In this document: in pieces, positions 14,967 to 25,478 of the stretch
How the letters are laid out: the number at the start of each line of letters is the position of its first letter
Position numbering within the stretch: position 1 is the stretch's first letter
Assembly: GCA_010093485.1 (NCBI GenBank)
Contig: MU001501.1
Location: forward strand, 1,443,052-1,507,051
Length of the DNA stretch: 64,000 nucleotides
Source of the DNA: Karstenula rhodostoma CBS 690.94
Lineage: Eukaryota; Ascomycota; Dothideomycetes; Pleosporales; Didymosphaeriaceae
Direction: 5' to 3'
Notes under the pieces: model-generated
What the model was told of the DNA's origin: nothing
Database searches by the model: none
The model's input: only the letters and a program-made list of their open reading frames with translations
Program-made: the position numbers and the translations under genes

Positions 14967-15559
14967 TACCCCCTTAGCTTAGTATACTTATATTACCTAA
15001 GCTAGATAATTAGAGTAGTTAGCTAGAGTATATATTATAGGTAGTTCTAAATCTCTTTAAATAGTATAGTAATTATTATCTCTAAGCTAACTATATTAAC
15101 TATTTTAAATTAATTAAAAAAGCTCTTTTATTTATTAGCTAGGAGTACTTTTATAAGTCTATTAGTAATTATTTTATTTAATTTAAGGTATTTAATTATA
15201 ATCCTTTTTATAGAAACTTTTTATCTTAATTAATAGTTATATATATTAATATACTATAGCTTAGTTTAGAGTTTTAATACCTCTTTAGTTACTAGCTAAA
15301 TTATCTATTTATTATTATACTATATTATAATTATTAAACTAGATAGTTTAATCCCTAGTTCCTTTAATAGTCTTAAAATATAGAGGGCTTCCTTTACTAT
15401 CTATAAAAGGGTAAGGAGTTCTACCTTTATTATTAATATTATAATTATATCTTATTTATTTACTTTCTAGATAATAAGTCTATTAAATAGCTTAATAGTA
15501 TATCCTTAGAAGCTCTTTCTATTAAGAATATTATTAGTAAATAAAATATTATTAACTAT

Positions 15560-16200
15560 TTAGAAATAGTCTCTATCCCTAAGCTATAAGGCCTTTTATT
15601 TAGTAACTAATAAATAAAAAAGAACTTAGTTAGCTATATTATAATATACCTATTCTAGGTTTAATAAAAATCTTACTAATTATAATATAGTAAATATAAT
15701 ATCTAGTTATATTATAACTACTATAAATAAAAAAAAATCTAATCTTTTACTAATACTTATTAATCTCTAATAGAGAGGATAGATCTATTCTAGATTTTAA
15801 TTCTACTCTAGCTATAGGTATATTATATTAGTAATTATTTTTATTAACTAATTATTAAATCTTCTCTATATATAAGGATTAGAATAATTATATAAAATAC
15901 TAGTTCTATTTTTAGATTACTTTTATATCTAGAAACTATTAAAGGTTATTCTCTCTAGTTATTATATATTTTTATTATAAAAGCTTTATAATTTTATTTA
16001 TTTCTTCTTTCTTATCTTTATAGTATATAATAATAATATTATTTATATAGAAGAAAATAATAATTCTATCCTTAATAATATAGTAGGGCTTATATAGTAT
16101 AGTTATAAACTTAAGTTTTTCTAAGGTTAATATAAACTCTTATTACTAGAGTTTAGATAATATTTATAGGCTATAAAATACTTTCTAAAGCCTAAGAATT
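15560..16200 (-). pseudogene. Copia reverse transcriptase relic
   Basis: The minus strand at 16,055-16,038 reads FFYINN, followed by a run of Ile. This is the RIP form of the copia catalytic motif FxYVDDI, with both Asp changed to Asn. The flanking sequence keeps the copia order downstream: a charged KDKKEE helix, a block ending near FLxIKV, and the later RNase H approach. Many stops are present. Confidence 0.8.
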
Positions 16201-18475
16201 ATTTCTTATTTTTAGTATTTTATAGGTATTCTTATATAGACTTCTCTATTAAGCTTTATATAAATAAATATATTAGTAATATTATATTATTTAAGCTTAA
16301 GATTATACCTAACTACTATTACTATAAGTATTTAAAATAATTAACTTACTAGTATTACTATATAGGTATCTTATAAGGTAATATTCCTCTATTAATTACT
16401 ATAAATAATAAGTTAAACTTTATACTTTAGAAATTAATAGTACTTATTAAGTTTATAGGTATATACCTATATATAGTCTAGTATTTAATAGCCTACTTAT
16501 TTAATTAAGAATTATTCTACTTCTAATTATAATTTTATTTATTAGTAACTATTAAGATAAGCTTATTTAGCTTCTTTAAATAGTTTTTTTATTAAATAAT
16601 CTTTTAGTTTTATTTAAATTATTAGTATAGATAAGAGCTAACTATAATAAGACTTAAAATCCTTTATAAGTATTTATTTTATTTAAGTCTTATTAAGCTC
16701 TATTCCTTAGTAGGTACTTATATATTCTATTTAGATACCTACTAGAAAGATAGCTACTTATAGTATTATTTTTATTTAACTAACTACTAATAGTAGTTAG
16801 TTACTATTACTAGCTTCTATTTTAGGTAGTAGCTTAGCTACTATTAATTACTAGTTACTACTATTATTTATTATAAGTTAGATAAATAGTATAACTAGTA
16901 GTAGTATTACTAGTAATATTAAATAAATATAATTATTCTTTCTTTTTTTTATATATTCTAGTATATCTTTATTACTATATAATAATTTACTATAATCTAT
17001 TATAATTATTTTATCTTTATAAAAAAAGGTTATTTTAGGTTAGTTTATTAGTATAGATAATAGTTCTACTATTTAGATCTATATTATAATTTCTTCTAGA
17101 GTACTATATATTAGATTATCTATAAACTCCTTCTAGATACTATTAAATATAGTATCTTTATTAAATATAATATTATAGATACTTATTATCTTTAATAGTA
17201 ATAGGATCTATATATACTATATATTTATAAACTAGTAATTAACTAGGTATCTAATCTATACTTTAGAATTAAGTCTTTATAACTTATTTTTTCTATATTA
17301 TATATTATTAGTTATTATAAATACTTTATACCTATATACTTTAAAATATACTAGGTTTAGTTTTTAAGATTAAATTACTATTCTATTATAGAGTATAACT
17401 ATTATAAAAAATACCTTATAGAATAAATACTATTAGTTTTTATAGTTTAGTATTTAATTATATAGGTATACTATAGCTCTAGTAATTTTAGGCTATATTT
17501 CCTATAGTAGGTTTATATTAAATTATATTATATAAGTCTTCTCCTTTATAATACCCTTTAAGTATTTAGCTCTACTATTTTAGACTTATATATTTAATAC
17601 TAAAAGCTTAATTCTAATACTTTAGTTTATATACTAGTACTTAATATTTACTTTTATAGTAAAAATTTTATTATTAAACTTAAGGATTTTTATAGTAACT
17701 AAGAATTATACCTTTATAAAAGTTATAAATTTATTTAATAATCTAATAATTATTCTAGCTAGATAATTATTTTTAAAATAGAAGTCCTATATAAAACCTA
17801 AATACTAATTAGTAATAAGTATCTAGTTTCTTTTTTTATTAAAGCTCTATACCTTATAATTATAAAAGTTAATTACTATATATTTATCTAGTTCTTTATT
17901 AGCCTAGTAAGGTTTTTATTTAATCTATTATTTTAATTTAGCTTATTTATAAATATTATATTTTACTATAGGTATCCCTATAATATATACCCCCTTAGAC
18001 TATAAAATAAAGTATTCTAGTATATTAGATTCTAGATAGTTTAGATATTTATACTATATTATTATATTAGTAGTTCTTAGCTTTTATTTAGTATTTAAAT
18101 TAACCTTATATATAGTAAAGCTTATATTATTACTTATATTTTAGTTAGGTAACTACTTTAAATAGCTAAGGGTAGTAATTAGTAGTATTTTACTATTATT
18201 ATTTATTTATTCTATAGGCCTATATTCTAGTACTTATTACTTATATAGCTTTTAGAACTCTACTATTATTATATTATTAGCTTATTTAATTACTATTAGC
18301 TTTAACTTAATATCTTATTAGAGGCCTTACCTTTTAAATAGTTAGAATAATACTAGATTATAGAGGAGGTTAGAATAGTATATAATATTATCTAGTCTAA
18401 TTATATAGTTATTATATATACTTTATATAATAGTACTATTCTATAATTTAAGGTAAATAGTTTTATATTGGCGCT

Positions 18476-18605
18476 ATACCCTTTTTAGTTAGTCTATATA
18501 TAGATACTAGGTACGCCTTAGCCACTTTTTTAGTCCCCCTTTATTTATATATTAGTAAAGTATAACGTGCCTTTTTATCCCCCCTACTTTATTAAGTTAC
18601 CCTAC
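18476..18605 (-). repeat. Third copy of the outer inverted-repeat end, inside copia
   Basis: It matches the terminal 130 bp of the repeats at 1-235 (inverted) and 21,065-21,285 (direct), including CCCCCTTTATTTATATATTA. It keeps more CpG and CpA (for example GTACGCC and GCCAC) than the copy at 21 kb. Because it lies between two copia LTRs that carry their own target duplication, it was probably inserted into copia or carried by it, and is not the end of the outer element. Confidence 0.75.
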
Positions 18606-20132
18606 CTTATAGTAAATCTCTATAATATAGTTTTATATCTTTATATTTAAATTTATATATTTCTTATCTATATAAAGTCTCCTAGTATTAGTTATTTAAA
18701 TAAGACTATCTAGTTAATATTATTATAAATATAGTAAGTTATATCTAAATTAAATATTAATAAATTATATAATAGGTAATTATTTAAATTTATATAAAAG
18801 GATATAGCGTTAAAGCTTACTAAAATTCTAGTAATCTATTTTCCTTCTAGTTACTTATTAGTATTAGCCTCTATAATTTAAGAGGGAGTAAGTATATATA
18901 ATTATTTAATTTTAAGTATTTAAGTTTATAATTTTTTAGCCCTCTTTAGGTTCTTTTAGAGCTCTAGGTTATTCTATATCCTATAGTTAACTATAGTACT
19001 AAAACTAAGTTAAGGATTAAATTAGTCTAGTATTTAACTTAAAAAGGTATAGTAATAGTCCTAAAGACTATAGTATTATTTATAAGTAAGATATTTTAGG
19101 TCTCTAACTACTACTATATTTTTTTTTAAAAACTACTTAGATATAGTATATTAATTAAAGGTTTATTTTTAATAAAAATTTTTTATTTAAATAGTATAAC
19201 TTTAGTAATATAAGAGATATCCCTATTAGTATCTAGAGTAAATTTACTACTAGTAGTAAGAGATAATTCTATAGTAGTAAAAATACCCTTTTACTATTTA
19301 CTTTTAAGTAGGTAGAGAATAACTATATACTTTTAGAAGTATTTTATTATTTCCTTCCTATTTATATTTATATCTTAGTATCTACTTTCCTAAAAGGAGG
19401 TTTTTTATATTAGTATAATTTTTATAATTATAACTAAAAAGTCTTTTATTATATTATATATAAACTATACTTTACTAATTTTATTTATTTTAGTTTTAGT
19501 AGTTATATAATTATATTCTATTAGCTATATATTCTAATTTAAAAATAGTTTTATTAATTTAAGGGCTTATAGATATTAAACTCTTATTTTATTTTATTTA
19601 TTTTCCTTATCTATACTAACTAATTCTATAAGAGACTTAATCTATTATTAAATTATTTATCTAGATTAATAGTAGTTATATTATAGATATAATAATATAG
19701 TTAATTATAGATAAAATACTATCTTTTTAAGGCTAGCTTTCTCTTTTTAATATTTTTAATTATATATTTTATATATTTTAAGGTATATTTTATAGTATTT
19801 AAGATTCTCTTAATATACTTTCTAGCCTATTATTAAAAGGTCTAATAATTTTATTAGTCTTAATAGTTTAAAGGTATTATATAAGCTATCTATTAGAATT
19901 ATACTTAGCTAGTATATATTAATCTTAGATAGTAATAGTAAAATTAATTTTACTCTAAAAATTATATTACTATTAGGGTTTATAAACTTCTATACCTTAA
20001 ATAGCTTATATTATATTTAGAACTAGTATAGCTATTAGGTATAGTTTATATAGTCTATAAGAATTATAATTAGATTATAAAGGATTAATAAAACTATTTT
20101 ATTAGTTTAATTAAGATAGTAAAACTTTTAAT

Positions 20133-20443
20133 TATTAGATTTACTATAAATAATAATAGGTTATAGTAAACTATAGATAAAATTAAATTAAAAATAATAA
20201 TTAATTCTTATATATTTAGCTAGATTAAAGGCTCTAAGTTAGTATTCTATATACTAAGTCTTTTTTAATATTCTAACTATCTTTTATACTACTAGTAATA
20301 GTATATAGTAGCCTTTTACTATTAATTATAGTAAATAGTAAGTAATAGCTACTATTAGTAATTCTTTACTATTAATTATAGTAGATAGTAATTATTAACT
20401 ACTATTAGATTATATACTATTCTAAATAGTTTATAATCTAATA
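20133..20443 (-). repeat. Copia 5' LTR
   Basis: 311 bp, partner of 14,656-14,966. The next five bases (AAGAT) are the right half of the target duplication. Confidence 0.85.
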
Positions 20444-21064
20444 AAGATATAAACCTAGATTAGATATATAGAAAATTCCTTATAATATTTTTTATTTTCT
20501 TTAGTCTCTTTTTTATTATTATAGTAATTTTATATACTTTATATCTTTTATTACTATAGTATATATCTATAGCTAGGAAATAATAGATATTATATTATTA
20601 ACTAATCTAGTTTATATAATTTAAATATTTTCTTTATACCTATATATACTTTAGATTTAGATCTTAACTAGCTTTTAATTTTTTAGATATTATAACTATT
20701 ACTTATTATTACTATTATTATTTAAATACCTTTACTATACTTCTCTATTTTATTATAAGTATTAGTTATTAATATTTTTAAATAAATAGTAGGAAATAGG
20801 TATATTACTACCTATATAGATTTATTAATTAAATTAATTCTAAGGTATAGGTAATATATTAGTAAATCTAGAATTATAAGTATTATATTATATTATTAAG
20901 TAGGATTTATAGTATATTAGAAATAGGTATTTTACTTATATTTTTTTTTCTTCTTATATATATATTATTAATAACTAATAAAGTATAGAATAAAAAAAAA
21001 ATATATAAATAGTAATATTTACTTATATATATTTTTTTTCTAGTTTTAATAAAAACTATTCTTT

Positions 21065-21285
21065 TTAATATCTTATTAATTCTTTATTATTAAATTTCTT
21101 ATATATTAGTAGGTATATACTAAGCCTATTTTAACTAGCTTAATACTATACCCTTTTTTAGTTAGCCTATATATAGATACTAGATAAGCCTTAGCTACTT
21201 TTTTAGTCCCCCTTTATTTATATATTAGTAAAGTATAATATACCTTTTTATCCCCCTTACTTTATTAATTTACCTACCTTTATAG
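21065..21285 (-). repeat. Right terminal inverted repeat of the AT block
   Basis: Reverse-complement partner of 1-235. It ends at TTTACCTACCTT, about 20 bases before CpA-containing, normal-composition sequence starts. Weak similarity to the copy at 18.6 kb continues for about 20 bases beyond, so the exact end lies between 21,281 and about 21,305. Confidence 0.8.
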
Positions 21286-21305
21286 TAATTGTATATAATA
21301 TATAT

Positions 21306-22052
21306 ATCATTAGCATATATTGTAATCATGTAAAAGATACCAGAAGCATATCGTTGCTCTGGGAGGGGGCAAGGACAAACTTAACCGCCTTGCAAAATCT
21401 GACATCTGGCCACACTTACTGCGAATGTCGTTCGTCTTAGGCATGATTGCGACTCAGTGGCTTGATCTGGGCGATCAGCCGTTGCTGCTAGGTCTGTTGA
21501 TGAGTGGAGAGCGGCAGCGTAAAGACAACGTAATCTTATATCAACGAGGCGGTTTTGGATCAAGCTAGTCAGGTGTTGGCAGTAGTCAGCATCGTTCGGG
21601 CGCTTTCATAGGCTGCGTGAAGGTATGAGCAAACGCGAAGGTGAAGGCGAAACCACGCCATGCACCCGAGCTTCCTGACAGGTGCGTCCAGAGAGTCAAA
21701 AATTCAAGTCTTGGCAGCGACAACGTACCAAACGATACTGTAAGCAAAGCTACTCTGTACAACATGCATCTTATAGATGCTGGTCAAGAAGCAGCTCACA
21801 CGACATCGGATTCTGTTCAAAGTGCCGTCGCACCTTGTTTCACCCATAGTTACGGTCGCCCAACCTTCACGCTGAGGTAGTTGGGAACCGGGAACCAAGG
21901 CACACCACAAATGGTTGATCGTGTCTTTTTCCTCAGCTACCGCGGAAGGTGTGTCTTCGGGCCATTCGTCACTCTCCGGAAGGAAGGGTATCGATGTATC
22001 ATCCTACAGACTTCAAGCCTGTGATAGAGTAGGCTTGGTACATACCGTGCCA
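21306..22052. other. Intergenic, no gene seen
   Basis: Normal base composition. Short open frames on both strands show no recognisable protein. It holds the 3' flank of CUE3 and the junction with the RIP block. I see no sign that RIP spread into the neighbouring gene. Confidence 0.6.
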
Positions 22053-24075
22053 TCATCCCGGCAGCCCACCCCTCGCCATCTTCCTCGCCCGCTGGTCTCT
22101 CCGATTGTGATTCGCTCTTGACCCCTTGCCAGCTTCTTTCCTCTGTCTCGAAATTTGTGTCCCTTTATCGTCAGTAGGCCCAGCGACGTTGCCGCCACCG
22201 CGTCCACCACCACGTCCCCTACCCCGACCACGCCCTCTCCCACCTCCTCTGCCACCGCGTTGTCCTTGGCCTGCACCGCCCGCCTCTGCTCCCTCAGTAT
22301 CAGAGCCAGCCGGCGTGCTCCGCCATGATGTCGAAGCGATCTGTGTCTGCTGTCCTGAGAACGCCGATAGCTTAGCCTCCAATCGTCGAAGACGCTTAGG
22401 ATCACGTCCGATCATCAGACCCCAGCCCTCGATTGCTTCATCGGTCATACCCGTCTCGCTCTTCAGTGCAGTTCGGGGTTTCCCTCGCCTAGTCTCCGCG
22501 TCACGCGAAAATAGGTCTGGAGTGGTCGTGTACGCTCTAAACAGCGCCTCTTCGTTCTTGTCTCTTAGATCTGCATCCGCCTCGTCGGGCCCGGTCGTAG
22601 CGGAGTCTATGGTGCCACCGACGTCTTCGACGTCATACGTGTCGTCACGTTCGTCATCATCGGAGTCGAAAGCGGCCAGGGCGGAGAGTATCGCAGATTT
22701 ACTGGGAGCAGCACCTCGGTCAGAGAGGATGGTGTCGGCTGTAGCGTCTGCATTCTTGCGGCCAACGTGGAGGCGCGATGTGTCCATGGCCAGACGATCG
22801 AATTCGTCGTTGTCGAAGACATTGCGCCGCTCGATGGCGGGGGGTGTTGACCGTGGTGTGAAATGTGGCTTTGTGGCAGAAGGAGAAGGACTAGTGGTGT
22901 TAGCAAGCTTGAGTAATGTGAGTTGTTCGAACTTACAGTGGCTCGCTCCGATCTGCATCGGCGAGATGCGGGGGTAGTGAGTCTTCCAGCAGATGTGCAG
23001 TGACTTCTTCGATGTTGTCGTTGTATTCGTCGAGCAGCTTCATTACGAAACCAGAGCCTAGATCGGGGAAGAGGTCTTGTATTTGGCTGATCATACTCAT
23101 TCGATGAACATGTATTTCCCTAAACGCGCCGTGTTCATACTCATCATCAGTCGCCTTACCCTTTCCTTTCTCGACCTTTCGCCGAACGAGCTTTTTTGGT
23201 CGGGCGATGGATGACTGCTGGAAGGTGCTCAACGATGCAGCGAAGTTCCTCACCCTTGCGGCTTCCGGAGCAGTCGCCTTACCTCTGATCTTATGCAGGA
23301 GAGGAGTATTCGTTACAAGATCTGCAATAAGCGAAGTCTGAGCAGCACCAGCCCTCAACTGCTCGCCGTTTGCTTTGAGACTGTATAGATGATCTGATAG
23401 AACAGAAAAGTTGGGCTTCGCGCCTTCCAAGAGAGAAACCAGTCCCATATATGCAGTTGTAGCAAGTTTTGCCTGCAAAGGAGGGGTGACCTTGGGATAT
23501 GCATTGCATAAGGAGTCCAGAAAATCAGACCCTGTAATCATATACGTTCCCGCATCAGGCGACAATCTCAACAAAGGTGCAATCTTGTCCAAAGTGTTTC
23601 GTGCCTCCTCTGGTCGTTTTGAATCCAGATTCTTAATCAGTGAGTTCTTCGCAGGCTGAAGACTCTTTTCAATAGACGCAGCTTTTCGGTTCCACAATCC
23701 GGTGAGTAGCGTCCGAAACTGTGCGTTTTTCGAGAAGATACGGCATGCATCTGACAAAACGGGCCAACCGAGGAGTGGTGCAGGCACTCCTTCTCCAGAG
23801 TATATTCGATGCAAGAGGAAGAAGCATTTCTTTCGTAGTAGAAGAGTCTGCGGCACTAGGCCGTCGTCGTGGGCCAACTCGTGGAAGAAGGAAACGAGAA
23901 AAGCAGTCAAAGATGACCCGTCATCCGTGATGGCATGTCGGAACTGTATGTCACTCAGGCGAAGATGTAGCTCTGCCAAAGATGCCCAGGTATGCAGATA
24001 AGCTGTCCATTCAGCGGGTAATATGTTTTGGCGGACCTTAACGTCAGGGAACGGAGCAAACTGCGGGAGGGACAT
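22053..24075 (-). CDS. CUE3: CUE-domain protein, ribosome quality-control trigger subunit (Cue3/ASCC2)
   Basis: Exons 24,075-22,937 and 22,890-22,053 (intron 46 bp, GTAAGT donor) give 658 residues. The CUE domain (about residues 322-372) has the typical FPDLG...LLDEYN-x-x-IEEV-x-x-LLE...LP pattern and binds ubiquitin. The second exon encodes an acidic, low-complexity region, a long Gly/Arg RGG stretch (about 587-617) and a basic C-terminus with the conserved HNRR-x-x-RA-x-KM motif of this family. Known role in yeast and human: subunit of the RQT/ASC-1 complex, which with helicase Slh1 splits collided ribosomes after ubiquitination of uS10. The ATG at 24,075 is chosen because the frame upstream of it has no ATG. 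The gene is divergent from RPS20, which encodes uS10 itself. Confidence 0.85.
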
Positions 24076-24431
24076 TGTGCGGCTGCACAGGTCAACTCGC
24101 TGGGTCGGAAAATGCTTCTCTCTCAACTGAGGTGTAATTCCGAACACGGCTGGGCGAGCGGCCACCTTTTGATGCGCATCGAGTAGTCATCATGAGTCGA
24201 TGCGGAGGGCGGGATGATCTCGCGCTTGGGCCCAAACCGGCCTAGCGTATCCAAATCTTGGCGTCGCACATTCGCGAAATTCTTCGACGGCGGAGGGGAA
24301 CTCATCGACAATCTCGCCGACGCACGCAACAACCACGCCAGTCATCACGTTACAGTGATCAAGCATCCGAGTCGTGACTGGAATCTATCCGCTACCACCA
24401 GCCTCCAATCCTATCCACACCGACAATCGCC
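24076..24431. promoter_or_regulatory. Divergent promoter between CUE3 and RPS20
   Basis: The two start codons are 356 bp apart on opposite strands, so both genes must share this stretch as upstream region. The RPS20 side is pyrimidine-rich just before its ATG, common for fungal ribosomal protein genes. No specific factor site is claimed. Confidence 0.6.
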
Positions 24432-24834
24432 ATGTCTTACAGTAGGCATCGTCCCACCCGCCGCGCGCGCACACAGCACTGACAACCGCGCAGACAAGCC
24501 AGAGAAGGGTGACTTCGAGGGTCCCAAGATCCACAAGATCCGCATCACCCTCACCAGCCGCAACGTCAAGAACCTCGAGAAGGTCTGCACCGAGCTCATC
24601 GACCGCGCCAAGGGCAAGGACCTCCGCGTCAAGGGCCCCGTCCGCCTGCCCACCAAGAACCTCAAGATCAGCACCCGTAAGACCCCCAACGGTGAGGGTT
24701 CCAAGACCTGGGACACGTTCGAGATGCGCATCCACAAGCGCCTCATCGACTTGAACGCCCCCACCGAGGTTGTCAAGCAGATCATCATCAACATCGAGGC
24801 TGGTGTCGAGGTTGAGGTCACCATCGCTGCTTAA
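24432..24834 (+). CDS. RPS20: 40S ribosomal protein uS10 (Rps20)
   Basis: Exon 1 is only 10 nt (24,432-24,441), then an intron of 52 bp with a CACTGAC branch site, then exon 2 (24,494-24,834). The product is 116 residues starting MSYNKPEKGDF, close to the family length. The conserved core [11 protein letters not shown], the PTKNLKI-x-TRKTP loop and the C-terminal IIINIE...GVEVEVTI are all present. uS10 sits at the beak of the small subunit near mRNA entry. In yeast and human, lysines in its N-terminal tail are ubiquitinated by Hel2/ZNF598 on collided ribosomes; here K5 and K8 are the equivalent candidates. Codon use is strongly C/G-ending, as for a highly expressed gene. Splicing one base after codon 3 is needed to reach the core frame. 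Confidence 0.95.
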
Positions 24835-25478
24835 GCGTAGACATGAGAAGGAAGTTTGGGAGTGCCAAGGGGTGGGAAAGATACGTGGTCATGCAATAGC
24901 CTGAATGGAGACTTTTACATTGGGCTAAACTTTGTGCCACCAATCCTGCCATTGTGATGCTGTGTTCTGCGTTGACATCCAAAAGTACCCGAATGCTGAC
25001 ATGATCTACGCGTGCATATTTTATGAGGTGGAGCAAAAATGGAGAAAACCAAAAAGCAAGTCGCGGCAATGACTCGCTTGCACGACCCTACGGGTATCGA
25101 ACAGACGCCTCGCGCCAGCGTAGGCAACATCAGTAGCGTGGGCTTGGCCAACTCGTGAGAGTCGTGTGGTTATAACACCACCACAACAAGGGTTTTCGCA
25201 AGCCGCGCCCGAAGCGGCTTAGGGCCACGCTCCTTCCTAGCCCTCGCCCTACACCGACCTCAATGCTGTTTCTCGACCACTCAGAGAGGGGCAGATGCGG
25301 GAGTTCATTGCTAGGTGTCTCGCAATGTCGACTGCAGTCGCTCTAGTATCGTGCCACTACGTGTAGTTTCGGCACGAATCCAAACAACTAGATATGTGTT
25401 CTCCCTGGCTAGTATATAATTGCTCATCATGCCATTCTTTCCTGGAACAACCCACATCTTCAAGGCGACACATTCAAT
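24835..25478. other. Intergenic between RPS20 and OLE1
   Basis: Holds the RPS20 3' flank and OLE1 promoter. An 84-nt stretch at 25,082-25,165 looks faintly tRNA-like but fails the T-arm test (see rejected items). A TATAAT-like segment lies near 25,410-25,420, about 65 bases before the OLE1 ATG. Confidence 0.5.

Larger units (their letters stand above)
14656..20443 (-). mobile_element. Ty1/copia LTR retrotransposon, RIP-inactivated
   Basis: The element is bounded by two direct 311-bp repeats starting TATTAGAT and ending ATCTAATA, which are the RIP forms of TG...CA LTR ends. It is flanked by AAGGT on the left (14,651-14,655) and AAGAT on the right (20,444-20,448), a 5-bp target duplication with one transition. 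The minus strand encodes, in copia order, a post-integrase segment around 17,000-17,300 and a reverse transcriptase around 15.6-16.2 kb. A purine-rich tract (AAGCTAAGGGGGTA, complement of 14,967-14,980) abuts the left LTR, as expected for the 3' end of a minus-strand element. Its total length of about 5.8 kb is usual for copia. A 130-bp copy of the outer inverted repeat sits inside it. Confidence 0.85.
1..21300. mobile_element. RIP-degraded AT-rich transposon block
   Basis: The whole stretch lacks usable reading frames and is built mainly of T, A, CTA and TAG. CpA and TpG are almost absent while CpT, CpC and GpG remain common. This is the pattern left by repeat-induced point mutation, which changes CpA to TpA on both strands, rather than by a general AT bias. 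Conceptual reading still shows retroelement motifs (separate entries). An inverted repeat pair lies at the two ends, and normal base composition returns within about 20 bases of the right-hand copy. The left boundary is not visible because the window starts inside the left repeat. The outer element could be a large DNA transposon with later insertions, or a chance pairing of two family members in opposite orientation. Confidence 0.85.

Noticed and set aside
22126..22977. 283-codon + strand open frame opposite CUE3 exon 2
   Set aside because: It is the antisense of the Gly/Arg-rich and acidic coding region; its Pro/Arg/Ser composition is a by-product.
24385..24824. Two minus-strand frames of 116 and 137 codons across RPS20
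   Set aside because: Antisense to a highly biased, C/G-ending ribosomal protein gene, which creates long shadow frames.
25082..25165. tRNA-like 84-nt stretch on the minus strand with 7 paired end bases and GTTCGATAC
   Set aside because: The T-stem and D-stem do not pair and no anticodon stem fits; the end pairing alone is not enough.
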